A model generated the notes under the pieces. The model was not told the origin of the DNA. It ran no database searches and saw only the letters and a list, made by a program, of their open reading frames with translations. This document shows positions 45,927 through 57,612 of a DNA stretch of 64,000 nt, one piece after another. Source of the stretch: Liolophura sinensis (Eukaryota > Mollusca > Polyplacophora > Chitonida > Chitonidae); assembly GCF_032854445.1 (NCBI RefSeq), contig NC_088297.1, positions 26,097,915 through 26,161,914 of the forward strand, given 5' to 3'. Made by a program: the position numbers and the translations under genes. The number at the start of each line of letters is the position of its first letter. The first letter of the stretch is position 1.

Positions 45927-46456
45927 GTTCTGGACAGCAATGAGGGATCAGGGTGTCAGACTGGCACCTGATTGTTCTGGATGTAAGGATCAGGGTGTCA
46001 GACTGGCACCTGATTGTTCTGGATGTAAGGATCAGGGTGTCAGACTGGCACCTGATTGTTCTGGATGTAAGGATCAGGGTGTTAGACTGGCACCTGATTG
46101 TTCTGGATGTAAGGATCAGGGTGTTAGACTGGCACCTGATTGTTCTGGATGTAAGGATCAGGGTGTTAGACTGGCACCTGATTGTTCTGGATGTAAGGAT
46201 CAGGGTGTTAGACTGGCACCTGATTGTTCTGGATGTATCAGGGTGTTAGACTGGCACCTGATTGTTCTGGATCTATTAGGGTGTCAGACTGGCACCTGAT
46301 GTTCTGGATCTATCAGGGTGTCAGACTGGCACTGATTGTTCTGGATCTATCAGGGTGTCAGACTGGCACCTGATTGTTCTGGATCTATCAGGGTGTCAGA
46401 CTGGCACCTGATTGTTCTGGATCTATCAGGGTGTCAGACTGGCACCTGATTGTTTT
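45927..46456. repeat. 42-bp then 38-bp tandem repeat, about 13 copies
   Basis: The shared core is GGGTGTCAGACTGGCACCTG. From 45951 to 46203 the core recurs every 42 bp with a GGATGTAAGGATCA linker; from 46203 on it recurs every 37-38 bp with a GGATCTATCA-type linker. The 42-bp part is open on the plus strand in two frames (124 and 98 codons). The sharp switch in unit type suggests two rounds of expansion. Confidence 0.95.
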
Positions 46457-46768
46457 GTAGTAAAGAATCAGTCTGCTGACACATAGCCATCCAAATTAGC
46501 TCTCTACAGCTCAGTGTCAGGGAGAGAGGGGTTAAGTGAGTGGAGATGACAGACAAATAAACATTCTGTCAGGGGGAGACTGACCCAGTGGACAGAGAGG
46601 TTCTGCAGAACTAACACCCCCCACCCTCCATCATCACTCAACCAAGCACCTGTGTCATGATTTTTTCATGACTTGAAACTGATGGAAATATTGGCATTAA
46701 AAGTTCAGCTGCTGGCTTAGGTTGGTGCAATGAAAACCGAACCTGCTCACCTACACGTCCATACACTA
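46457..46768. other. Unique sequence, no gene seen
   Basis: A CACCCCCCACCC stretch lies near 46613-46625. Nothing else recognised. Confidence 0.45.
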
Positions 46769-46977
46769 CCCCAATTCATCAACCTTTTTGCATATCAAAC
46801 AGCAGCAGTGTAATTTATGCACATTTATAATTTGATTTTGGAGATAAAACTACTTTGGTGAATTGACCATGTCAAGGCTTTATAAAAAGTATTTTATAAG
46901 TCTAGCAGAATAATGCCTTCAGAATATGCTTGGATAAACACCCTGCAAAAGTGCGAAAAGGTTGAAGAATTACAGTA
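46769..46977. repeat. Dispersed unclassified repeat, copy 2
   Basis: Same orientation as 31785-31991 and diverged by substitutions and small indels. It contains GTGTAATTTATGCACATTTA, AATGCCTTC, ATAAACACCCTGCAAA and GAAGAATTACAGTA. Confidence 0.7.
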
Positions 46978-47267
46978 GTTAGGAAGTTCCTCCATGGCGT
47001 GTGATTTGAAGAAGTTTCTTATAATATCAACATTATTTTATAGTAGTTAAACACAGGTAGTTTTAAGTGTTTAAAATGTAAGTAAATAAAATAAGTAATC
47101 AAATAATTAAATGAGCTAAAAAATATTGGTGTAACTTTGTTGCCAAAAAGTCTTTCACATTACTCATGCAGGGAGAACGTCAATCTGTAACCACAAGCTT
47201 ATGCAGGAAGCAACTGCACCTATTTGCTCATGTCAGGGCATTTAACACTTTGTTGTCCTTTCAACAC
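46978..47267. other. Unique AT-rich spacer
   Basis: Nothing recognisable. Confidence 0.45.
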
Positions 47268-48047
47268 AGGTAATCCAGTCCGGATTACTTATGTGTACCG
47301 CAGGTAATTCCAATCCGGATCACTTATGTGTACCACAGGTAATTCAGTCCAGATCACTTATTGTGTACCACAGCTCATTAAATCCGGATCAGCTATGTGC
47401 GACACAGGTAATTAAATCCTGATCACCTACGTGCGACACAGGTAAATAAATCCGGATCACTTACATGTACCACAGGTAATTCAATCCAGATCACTTATGT
47501 GTACCACAGCCTATTAAATCCTGATCACCTACGTGTGACACAGGTAATTAAATCCTGATCAGCTATGTGCGACCAAAGGTAACTTAATACGGATCATTTA
47601 CACTGTACCACAGATAATTAAATCTGGATCACTTATGTGTACCACAGGTAATTCAATCCGGATCACCTATGTGTACCACAGGTAATTAAATCTGGATCAC
47701 CTATGTGTACCACAGGTAATTGAATCCTGATCACCTATGTGCGACACCGGTAATTAAATCCGGATCACTTACATATACCACAGGTAATTAATTCGGATCA
47801 CTTATGTGTACCACAGGTAATTAAATCCGGATCACTTACATGTACCACAGGTAATTAAATCCGGATCACTTATGTGTACCACAGGTAATTAATCCGGATC
47901 ACTTATGTGTACCACAGGTAATTCAATCCGGATCACCTATGTGTACCACAGGTAATTAAATCCGGATCACCTAAGTGCGACGCAGGTAATTAAATCCGAT
48001 CAGCTATGTGCGACACACGTAATTAAATCCAGATCGTGTACGTGTAA
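47268..48047. repeat. 34-bp tandem repeat, about 23 copies
   Basis: The unit is CACAGGTAATTAAATCCGGA plus TCACTTATGTGTAC. Variants include TCCTGATCAC, CTATGTGCGACA and AATTCAATCC. Copies are more diverged than in most arrays of the window, with 1-2 bp indels. Each unit presents CACAG/GTAATT, similar to a 5' splice site on the plus strand. Confidence 0.93.
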
Positions 48048-48103
48048 CTTTGACAAATAATTTGCGAGATGATTACTCCTGACTTGAATTTGAACAGCGT
48101 CGT

Positions 48104-49512
48104 AAACCAGTGTAAACATTAAGTATGTGCTTGCTCAGTTGATATGCTTATGTCTGAGCTCCCTGTTGAAAACCAGTGTAAACATTAAGTATGTGCTTGC
48201 TCAGTTGATATGCTTATGTCTGAGCTCCTGTTGAAAACCAGTGTAAACATTAAGTACATACTTGCTCAGTTGATATGCTTATATCTGTGCTATTATTGAA
48301 AACCAGTGTAAACATTAAGTCTGTGCTTGCTCAGTTGATCTGCTTATGTCTGTTCTCCTATTGAAAACCAGTGTAAACATTAAGTACATGCTTGCTCAGT
48401 TGATATGCTTATGTCTGAGCTCCTATTGAAAACCAGTGTAAACATTAAGTACATGCATTGCTCATTGATGTGTACATGTCTGTGCTCCTATTGAAAACCA
48501 GTGTAAACATTAAGTACATGCTTGCTCATTGATGTGTGCATTTCTGTGCCCCTATTGAAAACCAGTGTAAACATTAAGTATATGCTTGCTCATTGATATA
48601 CTTATGTCTGAGCTCCTATTGAAAACCAGTGTAAACATTAAGTACATGCTTGCTCATTAATGTGTGCATGTCTGTGCTAATATGAAAACCAGTGTAAACA
48701 TTAAGTATGTGCTTGCTCATTGATGTGTTCATGTCTGTGCTAATATTGAAAACCAGTGTAGACATTAAGTATGTGCTTGCTCATTGATATACTTATGTCT
48801 GTGCTAATATTGAAACCAGTGTAAACATTAAGTATGTGCTTGCTCATTGATATACTTATGTCTGTGCTAATATTGAAAACCAGTGTAAACATTAAGTATG
48901 TGCTTGCTCATTGATATACTTATGTCTGTGCTAATATTGAAAACCAGTGTAAACATTAAATACATGCTTGCTCATTGATGTGTTCATGTCTGTGCTAATA
49001 TTGAAAAACCAGTGTAAACATTAAGTATGTGCTTGCTCATTGATATACTTATGTCTGTGCTGATATTGAAAACCAGTGTAAACATTAAGTACATGCTTGC
49101 TCATTGATATACTTATGTCTGTGCTAATATTGAAAACCAGTGTAGACATTAAGTATATGCTTGCTCATTGATATACTTATGTCTGTGCTAATATTGAAAA
49201 CCAGTGTAAACATTAAGTACATGCTTGCTCATTGATGTGTTCATGTCTGTGCTCCTATTGAAAACCAGTGTAGACATTAAGTATGTGCTTGCTCATTAAT
49301 ATACTTATGTCTGTGCTGATATTGAAAACCAGTGTAAACATTAAGTACATGCTTGCTCATTGATGTGTTCATGTCTGAGCTCCTATTGAAAACCAGGGTT
49401 ACATTCAGTATGTGCTTGCTCAGTTGATATGTTTATGTCTGTGCTAATATTGAAAACCAGTGTAGACATTAAGTATGTGCTTGCTCATTGATATGCTTAT
49501 GTCTGTGCTCCA
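48104..49512. repeat. 64-66-bp tandem repeat, about 22 copies
   Basis: The unit starts AACCAGTGTAAACATTAAGT, continues ATGTGCTTGCTCATTGATAT and ends GTCTGTGCTAATATTG. The first copies have GCTCAGTTGATATGC (65-66 bp), later ones GCTCATTGAT (63-64 bp). It begins less than 60 bp after the 34-bp array. Confidence 0.96.
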
Positions 49513-52500
49513 TTAGTTAAACAATGCAAATGTCTAAAATTCTGATCATTTATTAAATGATTATCTGAAAAAAAAAAGGTAACAAATAATTCAACCTCAG
49601 TTATCAAGGACGAGAAGTGGAAACAGGCCTAAATATCCCCAGCAACCTTTAATCGGAAGTGCTTGGTATAAAACTCTTTGTCTGGAATTCTTAAAAGGCC
49701 ATGGAATGTGCTGTATTCAAGAAACTTAACCTTCAGCTCATTCAGCAATTAGTGCAAAAGGACAAAATAGGGATCGTGTGACGTCACGGCAAAACAACAG
49801 CATTCTAGGGTTAGACCTGATTGGTTAAAATTAATAAAATGGCTATACTTTCAGTTTTCTCATTGTGTGCAGTTTTGGATTCATTCAGTGTTTGTTTCCA
49901 TGGCAAGTTAACAAGGATGTAGACGTGTATGTAAACTTGCTTGTTTTCACGTGTATCTGTGCAAACATTGCATATGTTTATGTTTTCATCACGTCCTGTA
50001 CAATGTGTGTCTATATTGACAAGGTAATCAAAGCATAAATACATGTATACATCTTATTGTGATCTACTAAAAAAAAAAAAAATCGGAGCGCAGTTGTTGT
50101 TGCTTTTGCTATTTTGTCCGCATGGTTATGCCCAGTGCCACATTGGTTTTAGCTCAGGGTAGATAGCCCAATACCATTGGCTGAAGCCAGGCTGGCCTCC
50201 TTCATTGATTTTCCATGGTTTTACTGTTTGCCAAGCCTACACAGGCTCCCTGATACTGGTACTCACTTGTCAGATCTCCATCTGTGTTTGAGGGCAGGGA
50301 TGTTAGGGCCAGCAGCATATGTGACAGTTAGGGTTACACAGGCTCTGGACACCCCGGGGGCAGTCAGTGGTTGAGTCTGGGGCAGTGGCTGTTTCTATCC
50401 TTGGTCTACATGAGCAGAACCCTGGTTATCACCCAGCCTCAGTCTCACCCTGTATATGTGTGTGATCTGGTGCTCCATGACTTCCTAAGCCTCAGTGTCT
50501 AGGAGATGTATTATAGGGGTTTTTAGCCTGATGATGTGTGTTTTTCTGACAACAGGCAGACTGGGGACGATATCCTTCAAGCCCCCATCACCTTACTGGA
50601 CCAAGTCTCCTCCCACCCTGCTGTAAGGGTTACTGAGCCGTGAGAATGGCTAGCATGGCTTTGTGGACGACCGATGGTGATGTACAGTTCAAAGTTAATC
50701 CTCTCCTGATATCCTGACCATTCAGAATTTATTGAATAGCATTTTTTTGTGGTTTTATACCAGTGACGTTACTCTCCACGCCTGTTAGGATTGTGAGATG
50801 TGAGAAGGATTGTCACCTTAGTTATCACCTGTTAAGGATAAAGGATTATCACTGTCTTACCCACTGACGTGAACTTGTGTGCACAATTTCAAGTTTTAAC
50901 ACAGCAGTTTTGTTGGCAGTCCATACACTGGCCTTTTCCTGACAGTTGTGTGGAAGACGCTGTTGTTACTGTTCTTACAAGCAGTCTCTTCTTTTTTTTT
51001 TATATAGTTCTGATATAAGAAATTGGCCTACAAGGTCTAAGCTGGCATTTCAGTTTTTTCAGGAGAGTGTGACTGTGTGACATTGGTAATGAGCATAACG
51101 CCGACTTACAACTGTGACAGTGTGACAGTTGCATTGGAAGCAATAGTCCCGAAAATGATGTCACTGTTGATGATGGCTCCAATTGGCACTCGTTTGTGAT
51201 TAGATTTCATGATACACCTATTATTGTTAACGAGTGGTTAGCGATAAATTGCACCAACGCTTCTTGCTGTATGCTCATTAGTGAACATCGGTCAGATAGG
51301 CATCCTCTTGTCCACTCTATTCCGTGCCAGCTAACTACTCACACGTTTGAAGCAGGCCATAGTTGTTTTATATGAATTGCTGGGCAGTTGGTTCTTGACT
51401 GTTTATGGTGTTGAAGCTGTTTACACATGTCTGTTACGGTAAAGGCTGTAATACATGTGCATGTACAAGTACATGTGTGATGTGACACAGGTGTAACTGT
51501 CAACCTTGGCTACATCATCCATGCATAGTCTGGGACGTACAACAGCAGAAACGGCACGTGTGCTTTAACACTGGCTGTTTGCGCTTTGTAATTGTTTACG
51601 TTTACACAGGACAAGATGTTTACATGTTCTGTTGCTGCAGTGGACACCTTTTGAGATGTAAAGGAATCGCACGTGAGATAAAAATCAAGGTACGTACACG
51701 TAGGCCTATATTGTTGTACATACATGTATACAGGTATTGTGTAGGGGAGTCAGATTGCCCTGAAGTCGCATTTACATACACACAAATCAGAAGCTTGTAT
51801 TTTAAGACCAGTATTGATTGCTGTTGTACAGAAATGCAGTCAACAGATTTTCCCTGCATATTGCTGAATATTTTATGCACTACATCAAATTTATAATGTG
51901 TGAAAAAAAGAAATTATGCTGTTTGTTAGATTCAGTGCTTAGTTGATTTTTGGATAATTATTTAATATCATTTGATCATTTCTTTTATCTGGTAAAGAAT
52001 AAATTTCTCATTTAAAAATAGAGACTCATATTTGCCCATAAGGCAAATCCTTGGCATTTTTAAATCAAGTTGAATTATTGAAAAGGAATGAAAAATCTTT
52101 ATTGATAGAGTATCCTGATGAGGTTTCAGCTATTGGGTAACATCTTTGTAGCAAGTCGCATATGTACACCATGTAGTAGTCAGCACCACAGCTTTTGTAG
52201 ATGTTTCATTGAGGCAGCACTATCATAATTTTTGTTGTGTCCACATTTGATTGTGTTGTAACCAATCAGAAGGACAATGTCTGAGTACTTCTAGTGTCCT
52301 TTTCTAGCGATTTGGTAGCTTTAAACATATAAACTGTACAGAGAAAATGAATTGCAGATTGGAAGACAATCTAGACTCTTAAGTGCAAAAAGGTAAAATG
52401 CCATTTCTTTCCATCTGATCAGAAAATCTGCAATGAGTCGCACAACAGTACCCTGTAGAACAGCAATGTTATGGTGATCCAAAAGAGTGAAATGTCATTT

Positions 52501-52626
52501 GGTTTCATATGATTTTTATGCCCATTTTGATATATTGGGGAAAGTCACTCTGAGAGTCTAATTAAGAACACTAATACTGTGTAATGTTGGCGTTGCCCTA
52601 CTACACTGACTTATTTGTAAACATTG
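49513..52626. other. Long unique stretch, no gene supported
   Basis: Contains A and T runs at about 50069-50082 and 50990-51000 and a GC-richer portion at 50160-50660. Overlapping frames at 51510-51896 on both strands (up to 112 codons) are not recognisable. No array or SINE was found. Confidence 0.4.
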
Positions 52627-52866
52627 GGGCCTTCCTGGCCAAGGTAGTTTGTGTCCAGCGCAGAGTAATGACCCAGGATTCACTCATTAATGCAGTCACT
52701 GTGAGGTCAAGTCCAACTCATGCTGGCTTCCTTTGCAGCTGTATGTGTTAAGGTCTGTCAGCAACCTGCAGGATGGTCATGGGTTATGCCCAGTTTACTA
52801 TAACCAAATTGTTAGCAGCAGTCGTATAAGTGGGAAAAATTTTTGAGTATGCCATAAAACACACAG
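52627..52866 (+). mobile_element. tRNA-type SINE, diverged near-full copy, plus strand
   Basis: Reads GGGGCCTTCCTGGCCAAGGT, GAGTAATGACCCAGGATTCA, B-box-like GTGAGGTCAAGTCC, CATGCTGGCTTCCTTTGCAG, GTCGTATAAGTG and CCATAAAACACACAGTTCAA. It is more degraded than the other full copies, lacks the AAAT tail and has no visible TSD, so it is probably an older insertion. Confidence 0.78.
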
Positions 52867-52937
52867 TTCAAAAAATGAATGTTCATTGACATTTGAGATA
52901 ATGGTGAAAGCTGTTTCAAATTAATGCACATTAAATC

Positions 52938-53640
52938 TACATTGGCTACCTTATTCAGGTGAACCAGTCTATATTTCTGTACACACACGTGTACATTGGC
53001 TACCATATTCAGGTGAGCAAGTCTGTATTTCTGTACACATATGTATACATTGGCTTTCTTGTTCAGGTGAGCCAGTCTGTATTTCTGTACTCATATGTAT
53101 ACATTGGCTACCTTATTCAGGTGAGCCAGTCTTTATTTCTGTACACACACGTGTACATTGGCTACCTTATTCAGGTGAGCTAGTCTGTATTTCTGTACAC
53201 ATACATGTACATTGGCTACCTTATTCAAGTGAGCCAGTCTATATTTCTGTACACACACGTGTACATTGGCTACCTTATTCAGGTGAGCCAGTCTGTATTT
53301 CTGTACACACAGGTGTACATTGGCTACCTTATTCAGGTGAGCCAGTCTGTATTTCTGTACACATATGTGCACATTGGCTACCTTATTCAAGTGAGCCAGT
53401 CTGTATTTTTGTACACACAGGTGAACATTGGCTACCTTATTCAGGTGAGCCAGTCTGTATTTCTGTACACGTATGTGTACATTGGCTACCTTATTCAGGT
53501 GAGCCAATCTGCATTTCTGTACACACATGTGTACATTGGCTACCTTATTCATGTGAGCCAGTCTATATTTCTGTACACATACGTGTACAATGGCTACCTT
53601 ATTCAGGTGAGCCAGTCTGTATTTCTGTACACATACATGT
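52938..53640. repeat. 54-bp tandem repeat, about 13 copies
   Basis: The unit includes CTTATTCAGGTGAGCCAGTC, TGTATTTCTGTACACA and GTGTACATTGGCTAC. As 54 is a multiple of 3, an 18-residue peptide repeat is open on the plus strand (145 codons, 53205-53642) and a different one on the minus strand (139 codons, 53133-53552). One copy has GAGCTAG, which stops the plus frame near 53180. Each unit contains CAG/GTGAGC, a near-consensus 5' splice site. Confidence 0.96.
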
Positions 53641-54429
53641 AATTTTAATTTCTATGCTGTATGTCTTTAATTATATTATAACCTGTGAACAGCAGAGCAA
53701 GCTGATTGTGGGACTATATTATAGAATGGAAATTGTCTTCATCCTCCTGCAGATTGCAGGACTACTTTTTATATTGACAGATATCAGGAGTGGGTTTGTG
53801 GTGAGGTTGTGGTTAAGGTTGGATGTTAGCAGCACACTAGTGTTAGTCGGGTCAGCTTCCTGTGGGTCATCTTTCTTCGGGTTTTTGAGGACAAAGGTCC
53901 ATGAGATCCTGAGTGAGCCTGTCTGTCAGCCAGCCAGTCTGAGTCCCCAGTCTGCCAGATGTACCTTTCAACAGCTGTAAGCCCTGCCTGTCAGTCTCTG
54001 TCACTCACAGAAAACAGGGTTAATGTAATTGGGTTGAGATGGCTGTGGTGATAGTAGGCCCCGCCCTCTCACTACCACTGATGTCTGTGAGGACAACACA
54101 TCCCCACATGGTCAGAGTCTGATGGACTACATGGGCCTTGTGACTGGAAGGTAGTTGCGTGTACGAAGCCATACTTGCTGTTGTGAGGCCAATGATTCCA
54201 CTCTGGAAGAATACGATTGTCACAGCGATCAGGCTCTTCAACACTCAGTATTGTTGAATGCCTCTTGAGCTGCCTTGATCACAGTTCAGTTCCAGCTGTA
54301 GCGGTTCATGGACACATGTTACTGGCACAGTTTCACCTGGTTTGGTGAGTACCGTGGCTCTGTAAGCGTTCAGCTTTATGCCTGTTATGGATCCTTCTGT
54401 ATTGACATTGACATGATTATTGCTAATGG
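53641..54429. other. Unique sequence, no gene supported
   Basis: A plus-strand 108-codon frame (53654-53980) includes a hydrophobic stretch in its first half, but no domain is recognised. A 74-codon minus-strand frame lies at 54020-54244. Confidence 0.4.
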
Positions 54430-55436
54430 AACTATTGTCTACAGGTGCTATTTTCTGTATAGGTGCTATTGTCTGTGTAGGTGCTATTGTCTAGGTGCTG
54501 TTGTCTTTATAGGAACTATTGTCTGTGTACATGTAGGTACTGTTTTCTGTATCGGAACTATTGTCTGCACATGTAGATACTGTTGTCTGTATAGGAAATA
54601 TTGTCTGTGTATGTGTAGGTGCTGTTTGTATAGGAACTATTGCCTGTGTACATGTAGGTGCTGTTGTCTGTAAAGGAAATATTGTCTGCACATGTAGATG
54701 CTGTTGTCTGTATGGGAACTATTGCCTGTGTACATGTAGGTGCTGTTGTCTGTATAGGAACTATTGTCTGTGTACATGTAGGTACTGTTTTCTGTATGGG
54801 AACTATTTTCTGTGCACATGTAGATGCTGTTGTCTGTATAGGAAATATTGTCTGTGTATGTGTAGGTGCTGTTTGTATAGGAACTATTGCCTGTGTACAT
54901 GTAGGTGCTGTTGTCTGTATAGGAACTATTGTCTGTACATGTAGGTGCTGTTGTCTGTAAAGGAAATATTGTCTGCACATGTAGGTGCTGTTTTCTGTAT
55001 TGGAACTATTGTCTGTGTACATGTAGGTGCTGTTGTCTGTATAGGAACTATTTTCTGTGTACATGTAGGTACTGTTGTCTACAGGAACAATTGTATGTGT
55101 ACATGTAGGTGCTGTTTTCTGTATAGGAACTAATGTCTGTGTACATGTAGATGCTGTTGTCTGTAAAGGAAATATTGTCTGCACATGTAGGTGCTGTTTT
55201 CTGTATAGGAACTATTTTCTGTGTACATGTAGGTACTGTTGTCTGTATAGGAACTATTTTCTGTGTACATGTAGGTACTGTTGTCTACAGGAACTATTGT
55301 CTGTGTACATGTAGGTACTGTTGTCTACAGGAACTATTGTATGTGTACATGTAGGTGCTGTTGTCTGTATAGGAATTATTGTCTGTGTACATCATGTAGG
55401 TGCTGTTGTCTGTATAGAAACTATTGTTTCTAGGCA
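54430..55436. repeat. ~38-42-bp tandem repeat, about 24 copies
   Basis: The core is GTGTACATGTAGGTGCTGTT, then GTCTGTATAGGAACTATTGT. Lengths vary by loss of GT pairs and CTGTAT segments. A block containing GTAAAGGAAATATTGTCTGC recurs several times, suggesting higher-order duplication. Frames of 60-208 codons are open on both strands and are taken as array by-products. Confidence 0.95.
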
Positions 55437-55526
55437 CATGTACGAAAGGAAGCCTACATCTAATCACTGTGGACACACTGATGCCTTGCTACCAGACAGT
55501 ACACCACTGTGTATTTTTCAGTATTA

Positions 55527-55965
55527 ATGGTACAGATTGTGTTTAATTGCACAGCTGTGTTTGATAGTACAGATTATGTGTGGTGGTACAGATGTATTTG
55601 ATGGCACAGATGATACACTTGATGGTACAGCTATGTTTGATAGTACAGATTGTGTTTGGTGGTACAGATTATATTTGATGGTACAGATGTATTTGATGGT
55701 ACAGCTGTTTGATAGTACAGATTATGTTTGTTGGTACAGGTATGTTTGATAGCACAGATTGTTTGATGGTACAGATAGACTTGATGGTACAGCTGTGTTT
55801 GATAGTACAGATTGTGTTTGATGCTACAGATGTATTTGATGGTTCAGTAGTGTTTGATAGTACAGCTATGTTTGATGGTACAGATTATGGTTGATGGTAC
55901 AGATGTATTTGATGGTACCGGTATGTTTGATGGTGAAGATGTGTTTAGTAGTGCAGATGTGTTTG
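55527..55965. repeat. ~18-20-bp degenerate tandem repeat, about 22 copies
   Basis: Short units built on TTTGATGGTACAGAT, with GATAGTACAG and GGTGGTACAG variants and irregular spacing. It starts about 90 bp after the preceding array. The open frames here are consequences of the repeat. Confidence 0.88.
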
Positions 55966-56352
55966 ATGACCCAAAGATAAGCATACACCATTTTGAAGGT
56001 TACAGATGCATGATGAGCCTGTCATAAACACACGTACATCTAACAGAATTTTGAGTGATGAAGTCTTTATTAGTTGAGCGTTGTCTGCTGTATCGGTGAT
56101 CTGTAGGTGTCATTTGCTTTGTTGGCTTTCTGCAGGCAGACATGTACATTGTGAACACTGCAGAGCAAAATGGTTCATGGAAGACTGATATTGTATTTAT
56201 ACACCTAGTGTATGGCACTGCTGTGGAATTTGTCTGTTGGAATCAATGTGGTTGTTATCTATCTGCCTGCTACATGTAGGGTTTTATCTACGATGTTATA
56301 AAGGTTTAGTTGTGAATGTTTAATTGACTTGTTGTTGTCGTGGTTACATCAC
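55966..56352. other. Unique sequence, no gene seen
   Basis: The 72-codon minus-strand frame (56000-56218) is unassigned. Confidence 0.45.
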
Positions 56353-56362
56353 AACAAATCAG

Positions 56363-56495
56363 TTACTGTATGTGGGAAGGTTTGACAGCAAACTGCGGAT
56401 GGTTATGGGTTTCCCCGAGCTCTGTTTCCTCCCATCATAATGCTGGTCATATAGGGGAAATTTTCTTGAGTACAACCTAAAACACCAATCAAATA
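56363..56495 (+). mobile_element. tRNA-type SINE, 5'-truncated, with 10-bp TSD
   Basis: Begins at TGTATGTGGGAAGGTTTGAC in the body, then GGTTATGGGTTTCCCCGAGC, CATCATAATGCTGG, TTTTCTTGAGTACAACC and CACCAATCAAATA. A perfect repeat AACAAATCAG flanks it at 56353-56362 and 56496-56505. Absence of the head together with an intact TSD shows the truncation happened at insertion. Confidence 0.9.
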
Positions 56496-56505
56496 AACAA
56501 ATCAG

Positions 56506-56776
56506 ATAAACAAGTCAGTTCTATGCGGTAATCAGTGTGGCCTTAGTATAACCTTTGTATTGCTGTAGCGTATATGTTACAGGTGCAATTTGCTTGTTGT
56601 CATCATGGCAAGAAGAATCTGTATGAATGTGGCTAACTGCATTTAAGCCATTCCTCGTACAATGCAATCCGAGCAGCGAGCATCATTGTTGTATTGATTG
56701 GTTCTGGCCCACGTGACAGGCATTGGTAGGGATATAGTACGCCTGTCGTCCCAGTGAAGACTTCAGATGAAGAAAT
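56506..56776. other. Unique spacer
   Basis: Nothing recognised. Confidence 0.45.
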
Positions 56777-57476
56777 GAATTGGCAGACATATATTGTGTT
56801 GTATGGAATTGGCAGTTGTATAACGTATTGTATGGATTTGGCACTTATATATTGTATTGTATGGAATTGGCATTTGTATATTGTATTGTACGGAATTGGC
56901 AGTTGTATATTGTATTGTATAGAATTGGCAGATATATATTGTATTGTATGGAATTGGCACTTACATATTGTATTGCATGGAATTGGCACTTATATATTGT
57001 ATTGTATGGAATTGGCATTTGTATATTGTATTGTATGGAATTGGCAATTGTATATTGTATTGTAAGGAATTGGCAGTTATATATTGTATTGTATGGAATT
57101 GGCATTTGTATATTGTATTGTAGAGAATCAGCAGTTATATATTGTATTGTATAGAATTGGCAGATATATATTGTATTGTATGGAATTGGCACTTATGTAT
57201 TGTGTTGTATGGAATTGGCAGTTATATATTGTATTGTATAGAATTGGGAGTTATATATTGTATGAAAATGGAATTGGCAGTTATATATTGTACTGTAAGG
57301 AATTGGCAGTTATTTATTGTATTGTATAGAATTGGTAGTTACATATTGTATTGTAGAGAATTGGCAGTTATATATTGTATTGTGTAGAATTGGCACTTAC
57401 ATAGTGTGTTGTATGGAATTGGCAGTTATATATGGTATTGGATAGAATTGGGAGTTATATACTGTATTGTATAGAA
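56777..57476. repeat. 29-bp tandem repeat, about 24 copies
   Basis: The unit is ATTGTATGGAATTGGCAGTT plus ATATATTGT. The period is not a multiple of 3, yet long frames are open on both strands (up to 124 codons), because few frames of the unit contain stops. One copy near 57255-57275 has a small insertion (TATGAAAATGG). Confidence 0.95.
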
Positions 57477-57612
57477 TAAGCTAATGGTGAAATCATACCG
57501 GTATTTGAAACAAGTCACTACATTTAGGACCTTGAAATTACCTGGAAGTTTGTCTGTGTTACATTTACCTGTGGAAAGATGTATCAGCAGTTTTTGCCAT
57601 GTAGTTATAATA
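57477..57612. other. Spacer between arrays
   Basis: Unique sequence without features. Confidence 0.5.

Noticed and set aside
54430-55530. Cysteine-rich plus-strand and threonine/serine-rich minus-strand ORFs as secreted or adhesive proteins
   Set aside because: All are translations of the same 38-42-bp array on opposite strands and in different frames, with no signal peptide or non-repetitive domain.
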